A stretch of 64,000 bases of DNA, taken from positions 516,028 through 580,027 of the forward strand of contig CM000855.1 of NCBI GenBank assembly GCA_000163995.1. The letters are read 5' to 3'. Position 1 is the stretch's first letter. The number at the start of each line of letters is the position of its first letter. Both the position numbers and the translations under genes were made by a program. The notes under the pieces were generated by a model. That model was not told the DNA's origin and made no database searches. It saw only the letters and a list, made by a program, of their open reading frames with translations. This document shows, piece by piece, positions 47,170 to 55,197 of this stretch. The DNA comes from Campylobacter jejuni subsp. jejuni 414 (lineage in GTDB: Bacteria > Campylobacterota > Campylobacteria > Campylobacterales > Campylobacteraceae).

Positions 47170-48147
47170 TTATTCTAAAACAAGCTTAATAAGCCCATTT
47201 GGTCTAGTACAAACTGGCATGGCTCTCATTTCGCCTACAATTTCAATTCCAGCTCCACGAGGTAAAATTTCAGGTTTTGAGACAAACATTAAACTTGGTG
47301 CTTTTCCTAAGGCTTCAGTATGATTTGCTCTTGTGTAATAAATGCGATTAGAATTATCCTTTGGAACAACCATGCCTTCGCTGCTTTTTAAAAATTCAAC
47401 GCTTTTGCCGCTTGTATTTTTGTATTTTGCACTATAGCGGCGGTATTTAGTGCCATACAAAATTAAGGATTTGTCCTTTTCATCACGACTTGCAAGATGA
47501 TTTTTGTAAAGATCTTCATTTAGTGCAAGGTTAGAAATAGCTGCAAAAAGTTCGTTTCCACAAAGCACTTCATAATCTGCACTTACTCCAAATTCATCAA
47601 TAATAGCCGTATCGATTGCATCACAAACACTAGCTAAAGTTGTACTTGCGTCTTTTTTAACCTTAACCACATTCTTGCTTGTACTACCAAAATCAAAAAG
47701 TACATTTCCTTTACCATCTAAAATCTTGCCAAATAAAGCACCATTTGCCATATATTCAAGTGTGGTGTTAAAGCTTTCTTTCATTTCTTTAACTAAAACC
47801 CCAATAGCTCCGCTTAAACTCTTAGCTTGAGCTTCTTGTAAAGCTAAAGATCTTAAAGAGTTGATTTCGCCTGCACTGATTCTTTTTGCTAATGCAAAGC
47901 GTGGTAAAGGTATATTTAAAATATAAGCATCTCTAGTTTCTTCTAAAGAATGTTCGCCATTTTCTGAAATGCTATTTAACACGATACCTGCACCTTTTAT
48001 AATTTCAACTCTTGCGGTGCTTTCTAAACTTGGGATTTTTTCTTTAAAAAAAGTATCACTCACAAAACGAGGCGAAGCTTTGGTTTGATTGATAACTTCA
48101 GTTACTTTTGTGCTTGAAAATAATTCTAAAAGTTGCTCTAATTCCAT
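47170..48147 (-). CDS. Major capsid protein, lambda gpE family
   Basis: The 325-residue HK97-fold capsid protein of the lambda E family (SPRFVSDTFFKEK, LNIPLPRFALAKRISAGEIN, GALFGKILDGKGNVLFDFG, YEVLCGNELF, FVSKPEILPRGAGIEIVGE) replaces the usual Mu gpT. Pairing with a gpD-like decoration gene upstream supports this. It shows that the head module is a mosaic. Confidence 0.87.
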   Translation of the reverse strand: MELEQLLELFSSTKVTEVINQTKASPRFVSDTFFKEKIPSLESTARVEIIKGAGIVLNSISENGEHSLEETRDAYILNIPLPRFALAKRISAGEINSLRSLALQEAQAKSLSGAIGVLVKEMKESFNTTLEYMANGALFGKILDGKGNVLFDFGSTSKNVVKVKKDASTTLASVCDAIDTAIIDEFGVSADYEVLCGNELFAAISNLALNEDLYKNHLASRDEKDKSLILYGTKYRRYSAKYKNTSGKSVEFLKSSEGMVVPKDNSNRIYYTRANHTEALGKAPSLMFVSKPEILPRGAGIEIVGEMRAMPVCTRPNGLIKLVLE

Positions 48148-48149
48148 TT

Positions 48150-48662
48150 TTACTCCTTAATATTAATAATTAAATTTTGCATAAAAGATTTTTTAACTGC
48201 ACTTGCATGAACGCCTTTTAAATTGATTTCACCTACTATTAAAACCGCATAAACTCCTGTATTAAGAGCGTGATCTTTAAGCATTCCTAGTTTAATATTT
48301 TCCTTAGAGCTAATATCTTCATCGGGACATTTTTTAAAGCTTTCTCCAAAATCTTCACTAATTAAAAGCGTTCCAAGAGCTAAACTTTCATTAACTTCAA
48401 GATTTACTTTTGCATTGATTGAAAGCAAGTCTTTATTGATAAAGCTTTCAAGACTTTTTGGCATAGCAATTAAGGGATCATTGCTTAAACTTTTTGGCAT
48501 GACTTTTGGCGGCATTTCTTCTCCTTTTTCATTTGTAGGCTCTTTATCATCTTCATTTTCACTCTCAGCTTCTTCATTAGCTATATTTTCATCTTCCAAA
48601 GACAAGGTTTTAGCTAAGTCTTTATTTTCTAAATTCTCAGTTTCTTTTTTAGCTTTAGCCAT
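48150..48662 (-). CDS. Head decoration-like protein with acidic N-terminus
   Basis: A 170-residue protein: the first 60 residues are Glu/Asp/Lys-rich and disordered-looking, and the rest (LALGTLLISED, LGMLKDHALNTGVYAVLIVG) resembles lambda gpD/decoration folds. Lying right before the gpE-like capsid gene is the usual place for this protein. Confidence 0.7.
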   Translation of the reverse strand: MAKAKKETENLENKDLAKTLSLEDENIANEEAESENEDDKEPTNEKGEEMPPKVMPKSLSNDPLIAMPKSLESFINKDLLSINAKVNLEVNESLALGTLLISEDFGESFKKCPDEDISSKENIKLGMLKDHALNTGVYAVLIVGEINLKGVHASAVKKSFMQNLIINIKE

Positions 48663-48664
48663 TT

Positions 48665-49003
48665 TTAATCTCCTAACATCATTTTTACAACATCAAACTC
48701 ATTAGTTTTTGCTGTATTTTTATTTGCAAAAAGATTGTTTTTTGGAACTTGGACTTGAGTGTCCTTAATATCTAAAAAGCTTTTAAAGCCTTCTAGATCT
48801 TTACAAGCATAAGCTAATGCCCATTCTTTTTGAGAATTAGCAATTTTGCCAGTGTTTAAAGCATTATCAACTAAAGAACTAGCTAAGTTTTTAGCACTTT
48901 CTTCATTTTGCTTTTTTAAAGCTTCATTTTGCGAAGCTAGTGAGCTGTTTTCATTTTTTAAAGCTACAATCTGTGATTCTAGCTCTTTGATTTTTTCATC
49001 CAT
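48665..49003 (-). CDS. Internal scaffold protein (Mu gpZ-like), nested in the protease gene
   Basis: Inside the protease gene, codon 160 is an ATG (49003) preceded by AAAGGAGAG at ideal spacing, which a coding region would not need. The 112-residue product begins MDEKIKELESQIVALKNENS, a coiled coil typical of scaffolds. In Mu, the scaffold Z is made in just this way from inside gene I. Confidence 0.72.
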   Translation of the reverse strand: MDEKIKELESQIVALKNENSSLASQNEALKKQNEESAKNLASSLVDNALNTGKIANSQKEWALAYACKDLEGFKSFLDIKDTQVQVPKNNLFANKNTAKTNEFDVVKMMLGD

Positions 49004-49480
49004 TTTCTCTCCTTTGTTTTGATGAATATTGTTTTTATTAGCAATGAGTTCGCCAAGCTCATCAATAAATGGCGTGTTGGTTAATGCGACTGAGTGAAGC
49101 TTAGCTCTTACTAACTCTCCACTTTTATTATCTTTTGCGTTAAATTCAAACACAGGGGATAAATAGCGGTATTGCTTATTGGCTATATAATTTTTAGCCT
49201 CTTCATTAAACTCAGCCTTAGCCATCAACGCATCATTTTCTAAGTAAAGCTCTTTAATCCAACCTGCAGCTGGTGCTTTGTCGTTTTTTAAAGTTTGGTG
49301 TTCATAATCAATAACCAAATCAATCTTTTTTTGATTAAAATTTTCAATCATTGAGTTTAAATCTTTATCATCAACCTTAAATCTACCATTATTATGCCCT
49401 TTCCACTCACCCTTAATAGCCACTTTTATAGGCTTATCATTGCTAATTTCAACTAAGTTTTCTTTATTGATAAAAAGCAT
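48665..49480 (-). CDS. Prohead protease, Mu gpI-like
   Basis: The 271-residue protein combines an N-terminal protease (GRFKVDDKDLNSMIENFN, LVIDYEHQTLKNDKAPAAGW, RYLSPVFEFN) with a C-terminal coiled-coil scaffold, as in Mu gpI. The protease trims scaffold and itself during prohead maturation. The gene also contains an in-frame internal start for the scaffold (see the nested gene). Confidence 0.85.
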   Translation of the reverse strand: MLFINKENLVEISNDKPIKVAIKGEWKGHNNGRFKVDDKDLNSMIENFNQKKIDLVIDYEHQTLKNDKAPAAGWIKELYLENDALMAKAEFNEEAKNYIANKQYRYLSPVFEFNAKDNKSGELVRAKLHSVALTNTPFIDELGELIANKNNIHQNKGEKMDEKIKELESQIVALKNENSSLASQNEALKKQNEESAKNLASSLVDNALNTGKIANSQKEWALAYACKDLEGFKSFLDIKDTQVQVPKNNLFANKNTAKTNEFDVVKMMLGD

Positions 49481-49481
49481 T

Positions 49482-49916
49482 TTAAATCCTTAAAAAATCA
49501 TCTTTTGGCAAAAAACCACTTTGTAGGGTTCTTGCATAAATGCTTAAATAGCCATGATCACTAATTCCTTCATAAACTTTTTTAAGATCTTTTATCTCGA
49601 TTCTAAAACCATTGCTAAGTTCTGCATTTAAAAGCACCTTATCAACGCTTTCTATGGTGTCAAACAATTTGTGTTTAGCATCAATTCTGCGTTCAGGTGC
49701 TTTTGATTTTGTATGGGTTAAAATATAAAGCTTCCAAGTACCCACTTTATTTTCCAAATCTTTATAACTCTCTCCTTCAAAATCAAGCAAAAGTGAAGCA
49801 TCTAAATTATTAATGCACCTTGCTATATTTTGAGTATCTTCAAACTCGCCTAAATACATTTTTGCTTTAAAATCTTTTAATAGTTCTAAAAGCTCGTTTT
49901 CAAAATCTTTAAGCAT
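49482..49916 (-). CDS. Mu gp37-like protein, DUF1834
   Basis: The 144-residue protein (LEDFENELLEL-like start, ASLLLDFEGESYKDLENKVG, LYILTHTKSKAPE) matches the DUF1834/gp37 family, a tail-completion or connector protein in Mu-like phages. It is the first gene of the minus-strand late block. The 150-bp gap to the lysis block on the other strand must hold both late promoters; I see only A/T-rich sequence and no clear -35 box. Confidence 0.75.
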   Translation of the reverse strand: MLKDFENELLELLKDFKAKMYLGEFEDTQNIARCINNLDASLLLDFEGESYKDLENKVGTWKLYILTHTKSKAPERRIDAKHKLFDTIESVDKVLLNAELSNGFRIEIKDLKKVYEGISDHGYLSIYARTLQSGFLPKDDFLRI

Positions 49917-50066
49917 TTTTCATCCTTCAAAAATTAGCCGCAATTTTAAAATGAGTTCTTTCTTTATTCAAGCAAATTATTTTTTCAAAGAGTTTTAGCA
50001 CAAAATTTTTCTAGTTTTTAATTTAGCTTTTTAACTAAACTTACGACATTTTAAAGGAGTGAAAAA

Positions 50067-50456
50067 ATGAAAAATAACCCTTATTTTAAAGAAGGCGAAT
50101 TTAAATGCAAATGTGGCAAGTGTGAATTACCTCAAAATGTACCAAGCAATGAGCTTATAGACATTCTTTGTGAAATCAGAGAACATTATAATGCTCCTAT
50201 TATTATAAATAGTGGATATAGATGTGCTTCTCATAATGCAGAGATTGGCGGAGCTGCTAAAAGCCAACATACTTTAGGAAGTGCGGCTGATTTTGTGGTT
50301 AAAGGGGTTAAGACAGAAGATGTGCATCAATATGTTTTGCAAAGATACGGCGAAAGGGGTCTAGGAATTGCTATAAAGCATAATTTTAATGATCCTTATG
50401 CAGGTTTTGTGCATTTGGACACAAGAGGCAAAAAAGCAAGATGGACTTATCCTTGA
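50067..50456 (+). CDS. Endolysin, peptidase M15 family
   Basis: The 129-residue zinc peptidase has SQHTLGSAADFVV (His and Asp ligands) and GFVHLDTRG (His ligand), the M15_3 pattern. Such enzymes cut peptidoglycan stem peptides and serve as phage lysins. A CxCxxC-type Cys cluster at residues 14-19 (CKCGKC) is also present in relatives. AAAGGAG precedes the ATG. It opens the plus-strand late block. Confidence 0.88.
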   Translation: MKNNPYFKEGEFKCKCGKCELPQNVPSNELIDILCEIREHYNAPIIINSGYRCASHNAEIGGAAKSQHTLGSAADFVVKGVKTEDVHQYVLQRYGERGLGIAIKHNFNDPYAGFVHLDTRGKKARWTYP

Positions 50457-50487
50457 AAAATCACGTGAAATAAGGACTTGGTTGGGG

Positions 50488-50603
50488 TAGGCCTTTAGGT
50501 GAGTGGTTTTGGATTTTTTGGGCAACGCGTAGCGTTGGGACGGGAAGCCTTTAGTATTTGGTTCTTTAGGACTTGGTTTGCCGTTAAAAGAACATCAAAA
50601 AGG
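50488..50603 (+). promoter_or_regulatory. Structured leader element, copy D (before spanin-like gene)
   Basis: The outer stem pairs AGGC near 50489 with GCCT near 50549. The inner hairpin is CAACGC-GTA-GCGTTG (50523-50537). It shares GGGAAGCCTTTAG and ATTTGGTTCTTTAGG with copy A. The last hairpin is weaker (GG-ACTTGGTTTG-CC), but the TTCTTT/AAAGAA closing pairs remain, and AAAAAGGA follows before the ATG at 50611. This copy is 15 kb from the others, in the late lysis genes. Confidence 0.7.
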
Positions 50604-50610
50604 AAAATAT

Positions 50611-50952
50611 ATGTTTAGTTTTATTTTGTCAAGGTTTTTAAGCCCTTCAAAAATAGCTTTTTTTGCTTTAGCCATTCTTTGTGGTTTTTTGCATTTTAAA
50701 AACAATGTCCTAAGTTTAGAAAATGAAAATCTAAAGCTTAAAGCCTTGCATTTTAATAATGAAATTAATATTTTTAAAGACAAATTAGCCAAGCAAAATG
50801 AAGCTATTGATAAATTAAAGCTTGATTTAAAACCTAAAGAGACTTTAAAAGAAGTTTTAAAAGTGGATAAAGTTTTTATCAAAGATAAAAGCTGCCAGAG
50901 CGAACTTAAAGCTTATAAAGAATTATTTAATATTTTAGGAGCAAAAAAATGA
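50611..50952 (+). CDS. Inner-membrane spanin-like protein (Rz-like)
   Basis: The 113-residue protein has one N-terminal membrane helix (ILSRFLSPSKIAFFALAILC), then a long coiled coil and a Cys near the end, the shape of i-spanins. The start is the ATG at 50611 behind AAAAAGGA, not the TTG at 50578, which lies inside the leader hairpin. It overlaps the lipoprotein gene by four bases, as Rz and Rz1 pairs do. Confidence 0.65.
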   Translation: MFSFILSRFLSPSKIAFFALAILCGFLHFKNNVLSLENENLKLKALHFNNEINIFKDKLAKQNEAIDKLKLDLKPKETLKEVLKVDKVFIKDKSCQSELKAYKELFNILGAKK

Positions 50953-51194
50953 ATGATAAAATGAGAATTTTCCTACTAATTATACCTTTTGTTTTTACAG
51001 CTTGTGCTTCTAAAGATGTTTTAATCAAAACAGAATTTAAAGAGCTTAAAGTTCCTATTAAGTGCCCTTTAAAACTTCCTTTAAAGCCTTTTGATTATGG
51101 AAATTTAGAGAGTGCTAAAGAGATTAGTAAATATTATTTAGAAGTTGAAAATATAGCCAAGCTTTGCACAGGAGAGAAAGATGAAAGAAAATAA
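50949..51194 (+). CDS. Small lipoprotein, possible outer-membrane spanin (Rz1-like)
   Basis: The 81-residue protein has a lipoprotein signal ending FVFTAC at residue 18 and a short mature part with KVPIKCPLKLPLKP, Pro-rich as in Rz1 proteins. With the upstream coiled-coil protein it could form the spanin that fuses the membranes at lysis. Confidence 0.65.
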   Translation: MNDKMRIFLLIIPFVFTACASKDVLIKTEFKELKVPIKCPLKLPLKPFDYGNLESAKEISKYYLEVENIAKLCTGEKDERK

Positions 51195-51303
51195 TAAATT
51201 GATGAGCCAAAAAAGAATTTTAAAAGATTGCTTCATAGCTCTTTTATTTTCAAGTTTTGCTTTAATTTTGTTTTATGCATTTGAAATTTTTACAAGGAAC
51301 TAG
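51181..51303 (+). CDS. Small membrane protein (40 residues)
   Basis: MKENNKLMSQKRILKDCFIA and then one membrane helix (LLFSSFALILFYAFEIF). It overlaps the lipoprotein gene by 14 bases and ends two bases before the holin-like gene. A pinholin or antiholin role is possible from place and size only. GGAGAG lies before the ATG. Confidence 0.55.
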   Translation: MKENNKLMSQKRILKDCFIALLFSSFALILFYAFEIFTRN

Positions 51304-51305
51304 CA

Positions 51306-51620
51306 ATGAAATTAGAAGATATATTTGTATATATGGTTTTAATGATAGTAAGCTTTATAGCTGGTCTTGTAGGAATTGTAACTAAAAATAAGCTTAGTAA
51401 AGCTCTTAATTTAAAAGGTAAATTTGCACTCTTTTTAAAAGGCATGCTAGGTTCTATGTTTGTAGCATACTTAGTTTTTGAAATAGTAAATTATCTTAAT
51501 TTTGGGATAAAACTTAGCGTTGCAGTGGGTGGCTTTGCAGCCTATATGGGAACAGATGCATTACTTAAAATCGAGCAGCTTGTAGAAAAGCTTATAAATA
51601 AAAAAATGGAAAAACTATAA
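51306..51620 (+). CDS. Phage holin-like membrane protein
   Basis: The 104-residue protein has two or three membrane helices (IFVYMVLMIVSFIAGLVGI; FLKGMLGSMFVAYLVFEIV; a glycine-rich third in SVAVGGFAAYMG) and a charged C-terminus, the pattern of a phage holin of the lambda-S-like superfamily used with M15 lysins. It sits in the lysis block just before the spike gene. Confidence 0.7.
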   Translation: MKLEDIFVYMVLMIVSFIAGLVGIVTKNKLSKALNLKGKFALFLKGMLGSMFVAYLVFEIVNYLNFGIKLSVAVGGFAAYMGTDALLKIEQLVEKLINKKMEKL

Positions 51621-52117
51621 TGAACGAACTTGGCATCATTTGCGACATTAAAGACAACAAAGCTAAGGTTGCTATTGGAGAAATGGTAACTGATTTTTTA
51701 AGTGTTTTTCAAACATTCTCTAATTCTTATGCAGTAAGCTTTTCGCCTTTAAGAATAGGAGAGCAAGTTTTAGTAATGCCTGTGCGTGGGGACTTAAATA
51801 GTGGAGTCATTTTGCGTGGGCTTTACCAAGAAAAACACAAAGCCAAAAACACAGACACAAACACTTTTAATATAGACTTTGAAGATGGAACGCATTTAGA
51901 GTACAACTCTAAGACAAGCACTTTAAAGCTTGATGTAACTAAAAATATAAACATTACTTGCATTAATGCAAATATTAAAGCAGATAAAGTTTTGGTTGAT
52001 AGCCCTAGTATTGATTTAGGACTTGGAGGCAAAGGGGTTGTTACAACTGAATGCATTTGTGCTTTTACAGGAAGCCCGCATCCACATGGCTCAAGCAATA
52101 CAAGGAGTAAAATCTAA
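51620..52117 (+). CDS. Baseplate spike protein V (gpV)
   Basis: The 165-residue P2 gpV-type spike has an N-terminal OB-fold (SFSPLRIGEQVLVMPVRGDL), a beta-helical stem, and a C-terminal tip with HPHGSS. In P2-like spikes an HxH motif there binds iron to sharpen the membrane-piercing tip. Ends overlap neighbours by one base. Confidence 0.87.
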   Translation: MNELGIICDIKDNKAKVAIGEMVTDFLSVFQTFSNSYAVSFSPLRIGEQVLVMPVRGDLNSGVILRGLYQEKHKAKNTDTNTFNIDFEDGTHLEYNSKTSTLKLDVTKNINITCINANIKADKVLVDSPSIDLGLGGKGVVTTECICAFTGSPHPHGSSNTRSKI

Positions 52118-52329
52118 TGGCAATTTCACAAGACTCTTTGATTTTGAAAATGGAAAAACATTTACAAAGCCAAGGCTATACAAAAGTAGAAGATGAAGAT
52201 AATGGCAGAGGATATAGAAGATATTCTATGCCATTTTTAAGAGCTTTAGCTGGAGCTGTTGTAGAAGAAATCAAAGAAAACGCCAAAGCAATTGACACAG
52301 CAGATGGTGGCAAGTGGAGTATAGAATGA
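52117..52329 (+). CDS. Hypothetical baseplate-region protein (70 residues)
   Basis: An acidic small protein (MAISQDSLILKMEKHLQSQG, GGKWSIE end) of unknown family between spike V and W. It overlaps both neighbours, so it is part of the baseplate operon. Confidence 0.6.
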   Translation: MAISQDSLILKMEKHLQSQGYTKVEDEDNGRGYRRYSMPFLRALAGAVVEEIKENAKAIDTADGGKWSIE

Positions 52330-52616
52330 ATTACATGGTAAACATTGAAGAAAGCATTAAAGACATTTTAATCACTCCCTTGGGCTCAAGGGTAATGAGA
52401 CCAGAGTATGGTTCTTTACTTTATACATTAATTGATAGAAAAATTGATGATGATTTTAAAATCAAACTTACTAGATACACAGCAGAGGCTATTTCAAAGT
52501 GGGAAAAAAGAGTAAAACTTAAAGGTGTTAGGCTTAATGAGTGTAAAGATAATAAATTAAGTATTACTTTACTTTTTGAAAACCATCAGGATTTAACAAT
52601 GGAGTTTGGAAAATGA
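52326..52616 (+). CDS. Baseplate protein W (gpW/gp25 family)
   Basis: The 96-residue protein of the gp25/gpW lysozyme-like family has ILITPLGSRVMRPEYGSLLY near the start, the family signature. I chose the ATG that overlaps the previous stop; a GTG four codons upstream is possible. It joins with J in the baseplate wedge. Confidence 0.9.
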   Translation: MNYMVNIEESIKDILITPLGSRVMRPEYGSLLYTLIDRKIDDDFKIKLTRYTAEAISKWEKRVKLKGVRLNECKDNKLSITLLFENHQDLTMEFGK

Positions 52617-53779
52617 GTGAGCTTTTAAGTGCAAATGATAGCTATTTTAAACAAAGTTTTTTAAAGCATATTCCTTATCCAAAAATCATAGAAGAGCTTG
52701 ATTTTGAAAAGATTTTAAAAGATCTTGAAGAGCTTTTTAAAAGCTTTTTAAATGAAAATGTAGAGCTTTTAGAATCGGATCCATTTAAGGCTATTTTAGA
52801 AGCTCTTGCTTATAGGGAAATGATAATTAGAGCAAGAATTAATGAGAGTATAAAAGCAACTTATCTTCATTATGCCAGCGGAAGTGACTTAGATAATGTA
52901 GTAGCTAATGGGTATTTAATCGAAAGGCTTAAAGGGGTTAAACCTAGTGCTAAAGTAGAGTTTGAGTTAAATGCCATTCTAACTTATGATGTAATCATCC
53001 CAAAAGGTGCGATTTTTTCAAATGAAAAAGCAGATATTGCCACCTTAAAAGAAGAAGTGATAATCAAAAAAGGACAAAGCAAAGCCGGGGGTGTTTTAGA
53101 GCTTGATGAGTTTATACAAAGTAAAGAGAGCAAAACTGAATTCTTACAAACCCCACTACCTTTTGTAGCCAAAATAAAACAACTTGAATATTTTAGCGGC
53201 GGAGCTAGCGAAGAAAGTGATGAGAGTTTAAGAGAAAGAGCTGTGATGAGTGTGCATAGATTTTCAACTGCAGGAAGTGAAAAAGGCTATATCTATCACG
53301 CTTTAAGTGCAAGTGCAAAGGTAGCTTCAATTAAAGCTTTAAATAATGGAGCAGGAAAAGTTAGAGTTATCATTAAAAGTGAAGATGAATTAAGTGTTGA
53401 TGTGGTTAAAGAGTATTTAAATGCAGATGAGCGAAGACCTTTAACCGATGAAGTAAGCGTTGAGTTAGCTAAAAAAAGAGAATTTATCGTAGATGCTAAA
53501 CTTTTGCTTTTAGAGCTTTCTAGAGCGAATGAAATAAGCGAGAAGATTAATGCTTTGCAAAAAGACTTTGATTTAAGCGTGGATTTAGCACTAGGCTTTA
53601 TTTATAAATGCCTTCATCAGGACGGAGTTTATAAAAGTGAAATTTTAAGTATTAAAGAAAAAATTATAAATGAAGAAAAGCAGGAGCTAAAAGACTTGCC
53701 TTTAGAAAATATTTTAATAAATGATGATGAGTTTGCAACTCTTAGCTTTTTACTTAGCTATGAAAAGGCAGTGCTATGA
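52613..53779 (+). CDS. Baseplate protein J
   Basis: The 388-residue wedge protein has ASGSDLDNVVANGYLIERLK near residue 84, GGASEESDESLRERAVMSVH and RFSTAGSEKGYIYHALSAS, standard for P2 gpJ. It is coupled to W and I through four-base overlaps. Confidence 0.9.
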   Translation: MSELLSANDSYFKQSFLKHIPYPKIIEELDFEKILKDLEELFKSFLNENVELLESDPFKAILEALAYREMIIRARINESIKATYLHYASGSDLDNVVANGYLIERLKGVKPSAKVEFELNAILTYDVIIPKGAIFSNEKADIATLKEEVIIKKGQSKAGGVLELDEFIQSKESKTEFLQTPLPFVAKIKQLEYFSGGASEESDESLRERAVMSVHRFSTAGSEKGYIYHALSASAKVASIKALNNGAGKVRVIIKSEDELSVDVVKEYLNADERRPLTDEVSVELAKKREFIVDAKLLLLELSRANEISEKINALQKDFDLSVDLALGFIYKCLHQDGVYKSEILSIKEKIINEEKQELKDLPLENILINDDEFATLSFLLSYEKAVL

Positions 53780-54396
53780 ATACCCTAATATTAAACCACC
53801 ATCCAAAACAAAGCAAAGCCATTGACTTAAGTGCAAAGGCAAGATTCGAAGAATTAAATTTAGCCAGTATTACCAATCTTGCACAGCATTGTGATGAAAG
53901 ATTGTTACCAGTATTAGCCAATGCTTATGATGTAAGCATAGATGGCTTAAACGAAAAAGAAGCTAGAAAGCTTATATCTAAAGCCTTACTTTTAGATAGG
54001 TATAATGGCACTGCTTGGGCGATTAAAGAGGCTTTGTGTGCAGTGTTTCCTACCGCGGTGGTTAAAGAGTGGTTTGAGTATAGCGGAAAGCCTTATTTTT
54101 TTAAAGTTAAAGTAAGTACGACTAATGTTAGCTTTGATGAAAGAACGCTTAATACTTTAGAAAGATTAATTAAAGATTTTAAAAATGTTAGAAGCGTTTT
54201 AGAGGCTATTGAAATAGAAATTGAAAGTAAAAATGATAGCTTTAATGCTAGTGTAGAGATTAGCGGAGAAGCCATAGAGATTTTACCTTTTCAAACCACT
54301 TTTTTAGAAAATGAAATTAAAAGCACTAAAAATGCAAACGCAATCTTCATGTGTGAGATTTCAAAAACTAATATTGATTTTAAAGGAGTGTATTAA
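53776..54396 (+). CDS. Tail protein I (gpI)
   Basis: The 206-residue P2 gpI family baseplate protein (KARFEELNLASITNLAQHCD, LLPVLANAYDV, YNGTAWAIKEALCAVFPTAV, VVKEWFEYSGKPYFFKV) links the wedge and the tail fibre. It lies in the standard V-W-J-I-H order. Confidence 0.9.
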   Translation: MNTLILNHHPKQSKAIDLSAKARFEELNLASITNLAQHCDERLLPVLANAYDVSIDGLNEKEARKLISKALLLDRYNGTAWAIKEALCAVFPTAVVKEWFEYSGKPYFFKVKVSTTNVSFDERTLNTLERLIKDFKNVRSVLEAIEIEIESKNDSFNASVEISGEAIEILPFQTTFLENEIKSTKNANAIFMCEISKTNIDFKGVY

Positions 54397-55187
54397 TGGC
54401 AAAAAGCGAATACTATACCATATTGACTAAAATTGGTATTGCTAAATTTATTGCGGCTCGTGCTAGTGGAAATGGCGTTAATTTAAAAAGCTTTAAATTA
54501 AGCTCTAAGGTTATTTTACCAAATGAAGAAATGCAAAACTTAGAAGAAATTGTTTATGAAGCTAACATTAGTAGCAAAAGTGTGGATGAAAGCAATCCAA
54601 ACTATGTGAATCTAATGTGCCATGTGCCAAGTGATGTGGGCGGATTTGAAGTTAATGCAGTAGGCATTTATGATGAAGTAGGAGATTTACTTGCAGTAGG
54701 AAATTTACCACGCACTTACAAGCCTATCCTAAAAGAAGGCAGTGCTAAAGAGCTTATGATTAAAATCGTTATGGAGCTTTCTAATGCAGAAGAGGTTATC
54801 TTAAAACTTGATCCTAGCGTAATCATGGCAAGTAGGGATTATGTGGATGCTATAAAGCTTGAACTTGAACTTAAGATTAATGCTTTAGTGAATAGCAAAG
54901 AAGATAAAGGTGTAGCAGCTTCTTTAGATGAAATTTTAAAAACAGAATTGATAAATCTTATAAACAAAAAAGAAAATGCAGGTGTCGCAAAGCAATTAGT
55001 AGATGCTCTAAGAACTGAACTTACGAGTAAAATTAATTCTTCAACACCTAAGCTAACTATAGAAACTGAAACAAGAGGTGACGGCAGAAATAGCCGATAT
55101 CAACGTTATGCCAAGTTTTTTTTAAATGGAGTTTTTCAAGATGAATTTGTATATGCATCTGGTACTTCAATGGGAAATAATTTTTAA
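54396..55187 (+). CDS. Tail fibre protein H, short form
   Basis: The 263-residue protein begins with a P2 gpH/DUF3751 N-terminal domain (EYYTILTKIGIAKFIAARAS, GGFEVNAVGIYDEVGDLLAV) that fixes the fibre to the baseplate. Two imperfect heptad repeats follow (NALVNSKEDKGVAASLDEIL, NLINKKENAGVAKQLVDALR) and a short beta tail. It is much shorter than P2 gpH (669), so receptor binding may rest on it plus the collagen-like protein downstream. Confidence 0.82.
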   Translation: MAKSEYYTILTKIGIAKFIAARASGNGVNLKSFKLSSKVILPNEEMQNLEEIVYEANISSKSVDESNPNYVNLMCHVPSDVGGFEVNAVGIYDEVGDLLAVGNLPRTYKPILKEGSAKELMIKIVMELSNAEEVILKLDPSVIMASRDYVDAIKLELELKINALVNSKEDKGVAASLDEILKTELINLINKKENAGVAKQLVDALRTELTSKINSSTPKLTIETETRGDGRNSRYQRYAKFFLNGVFQDEFVYASGTSMGNNF

Positions 55188-55197
55188 GGAATAAATT

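Noticed and set aside
50578..50610. TTG start giving an 11-residue extension of the spanin-like protein
   Set aside because: It would begin inside the conserved leader hairpin, while the ATG at 50611 has the ribosome site AAAAAGGA.
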